Of a DNA stretch of 64,000 bases, positions 62,942 through 64,000 are shown piece by piece. The DNA is from Tranquillimonas rosea (GTDB lineage Bacteria; Pseudomonadota; Alphaproteobacteria; Rhodobacterales; Rhodobacteraceae). How positions within the stretch are numbered: the stretch's first letter is position 1; every line of letters starts with the position of its first letter. The position numbers and the translations under genes are program-made. The notes below the pieces were generated by a model. That model ran no database searches. It had not been told where the DNA came from and saw only the letters and a list, made by a program, of their open reading frames with translations. The stretch lies in NCBI RefSeq assembly GCF_900111315.1, contig NZ_FOGU01000005.1, positions 186,001 to 250,000 on the forward strand, given 5' to 3'.

Positions 62942-64000
62942 TCAGGCTTGTTGACGCTCCAGCCGCTCGCCGATCCGGGCGCGGACGAGGTCGACGTGAA
63001 GCCGCGCGGTATAGGCATAGTGCCGGTAGGCCAGCGGCAGGCGCAGCTGGGCGATGGTGCCGTCGATCTCGTCCAGCCGCCGCTGCAGAGCCTCCAGCCG
63101 GCCGGCATCCTCGGTCTCGCGAGCCTCGGCGTCGATATCCAGGATCTCGCGATAATGGTGATAGACCTGCGCGCGCATCCGCCACTGGTAGAGACCGGGG
63201 ATCGACCGCAGCAGTGGCAGCAGCAGGAACACGATGGGCAGAAGCAGGATCGCGAAGCGGTTGACCTGCGCGACCATCCAGTAGGGCAGGAAGGACGACA
63301 GCGGGCTGGGCCCCGTTCGGATCAGGTCGCGGGCATAGACATCCAGCGGCATCGTCACGCCCGCTGTCGTGGGAAAACTCTGCTCGTCGGTGATCTGGTC
63401 GCGCCCCGAGTGGATCTCGCGCGCCGCCATCACCAGCCGGTCCACCAGGGAAGGGTGCAGATCCGCGTCCGCCACCAGACGCGCCACCATCGCCAGCAGC
63501 GGGGTCGGCGCGTCGGGCCGCGGCGGCGCCAGCGACACGGCCGCCGCGGGCAGGCTCACGACTTCGGAATGCTGGACACGGCGGGACAGCGACTCGAGGT
63601 AGTCGAGCCGCATCAGCGTGACGCTCGTATCGGCGAAAAGCGGCTCGAGATACGGCGCGGTCAGCGGTGCCACGAAAAAGGCCGCGTCGGCCGCGCCCGA
63701 GAGCAGCGCTTCGGCACCGTCCGCACCGCCGCGTGGCACCAGCGTGTTGGCGCCTTCAGGCACCCCGCTCGCCGCCAGCAGCGACCGGACGGCGGCCCGC
63801 GTGCCCGACCCCTGGCCGCCGATGGCCAGCCGCAGGTCGCGCCACGCCCCCGGGTTTCGAGGAATCGCCGCATCGGCCCGCGCAAAGACGAACAGCGGTT
63901 CGTGGAACACCGCTCCCAACGCCTCGGTCCCCTGCGGTGCCAGGATGCCACCCTGCAGCAGCGCCACGTCCGCGCGCCCCTCGGCCAGCAGCGCCGCGTT
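62942..64000 (-). CDS. TAXI-family TRAP-type solute-binding protein with C-terminal membrane/coiled-coil extension, 5'-truncated
   Basis: The frame is open to the last base of the window, so the signal peptide and first part are missing; about 352 residues are visible. The N-terminal part is the TAXI (NMT1-like) periplasmic solute-binding fold, with DVALLQGGIL and a GGQGSGTRAAVRSLL loop, the usual site for ligand contacts. Near residue 225 is a hydrophobic helix (FAILLLPIVFLLLPLL), then a charged coiled coil of about 80 residues (ALQRRLDEIDGTIAQLRL). Ordinary TRAP receptors are soluble and lack this tail. No TRAP permease gene is in the window. The ligand is unknown. Confidence 0.82.
   Translation of the reverse strand, partial: NAALLAEGRADVALLQGGILAPQGTEALGAVFHEPLFVFARADAAIPRNPGAWRDLRLAIGGQGSGTRAAVRSLLAASGVPEGANTLVPRGGADGAEALLSGAADAAFFVAPLTAPYLEPLFADTSVTLMRLDYLESLSRRVQHSEVVSLPAAAVSLAPPRPDAPTPLLAMVARLVADADLHPSLVDRLVMAAREIHSGRDQITDEQSFPTTAGVTMPLDVYARDLIRTGPSPLSSFLPYWMVAQVNRFAILLLPIVFLLLPLLRSIPGLYQWRMRAQVYHHYREILDIDAEARETEDAGRLEALQRRLDEIDGTIAQLRLPLAYRHYAYTARLHVDLVRARIGERLERQQA

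Noticed and set aside
60790-63264. 824-residue open frame antisense to mutS and its neighbour
   Set aside because: It mirrors the codon periodicity of mutS in a GC-rich genome, has low-complexity Arg/His/Gln composition, crosses three real genes and shows no domain.

Overview
The window is GC-rich, densely packed alphaproteobacterial chromosome, almost certainly from a Rhodobacteraceae/Roseobacter-group organism. The evidence is the RegB-SenC-RegA redox regulators, a Mic60-HemD-HemY cluster, a DivL-type PAS protein followed by tsaE-amgK-murU-addB-addA-trxA, the coaE/dnaQ/aroE/maf block, and a parABS module beside mnmE-mnmG-rsmG. No insertion sequence, phage module, CRISPR array or rRNA operon was found. 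One tRNA gene is present.

Layout. (1) 1-8.4 kb is a sugar-acid catabolic cluster: a truncated FAH-family hydrolase, a 2-hydroxyacid dehydrogenase/aminotransferase pair, an alpha-ketoglutarate semialdehyde dehydrogenase, a KDG-type PfkB kinase, a XylX-like 2-keto-3-deoxy-pentonate dehydratase and a XylD-like dehydratase. Both divergent promoter gaps carry the same palindrome TGGTATACCA, so the cluster looks like one regulon that feeds 2-oxoglutarate by a Weimberg-type route. (2) 8.5-14.9 kb makes sugar nucleotides (GDP-mannose, UDP-glucuronate, UDP-galactose, UDP-galacturonate) for surface polysaccharide. (3) 15-22.7 kb holds a small DUF6522-like gene, tRNA-Thr(CGU), hemY, mic60, hemD, tsaD, a YciI gene, an EVE gene, an HD hydrolase and an unlisted 46-residue small gene. 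(4) 22.8-26.5 kb has a LysR regulator and regA, senC, regB. (5) 26.5-37 kb is a tightly overlapping operon, preceded by a perfect CtrA box, that runs from a kinase-less DivL-like protein through peptidoglycan-recycling enzymes to AddAB and thioredoxin. (6) 37-47.6 kb has hslVU, an MFS transporter, smr-mltA-timA, fxsA-secB and maf-aroE-coaE-dnaQ.

(7) 47.6-48.0 kb is the best candidate for the chromosomal replication origin: a perfect DnaA box, an 85% A/T 40-bp tract and GANTC sites. Transcription units diverge from it: maf-aroE-coaE-dnaQ to the left, hemJ-rho-mnmE-mnmG-rsmG-parA-parB to the right. (8) Two perfect parS sites lie inside coding sequence, one on the mnmG start codon and one in rsmG. 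A third with one mismatch lies in mutS, 14 kb from the origin. (9) 55.3-64 kb has hemW-rdgB-rph, hrcA-grpE, mutS, a divergent pyrophosphatase-like gene and a truncated TAXI-type solute receptor.

No wholly new system is evident. The most informative points are the origin/centromere layout, the CtrA-box-driven DivL-like gene, the two-operator sugar-acid regulon, the strongly translated-looking small gene at 22.6-22.7 kb, and the active-site-altered pyrophosphatase homologue.
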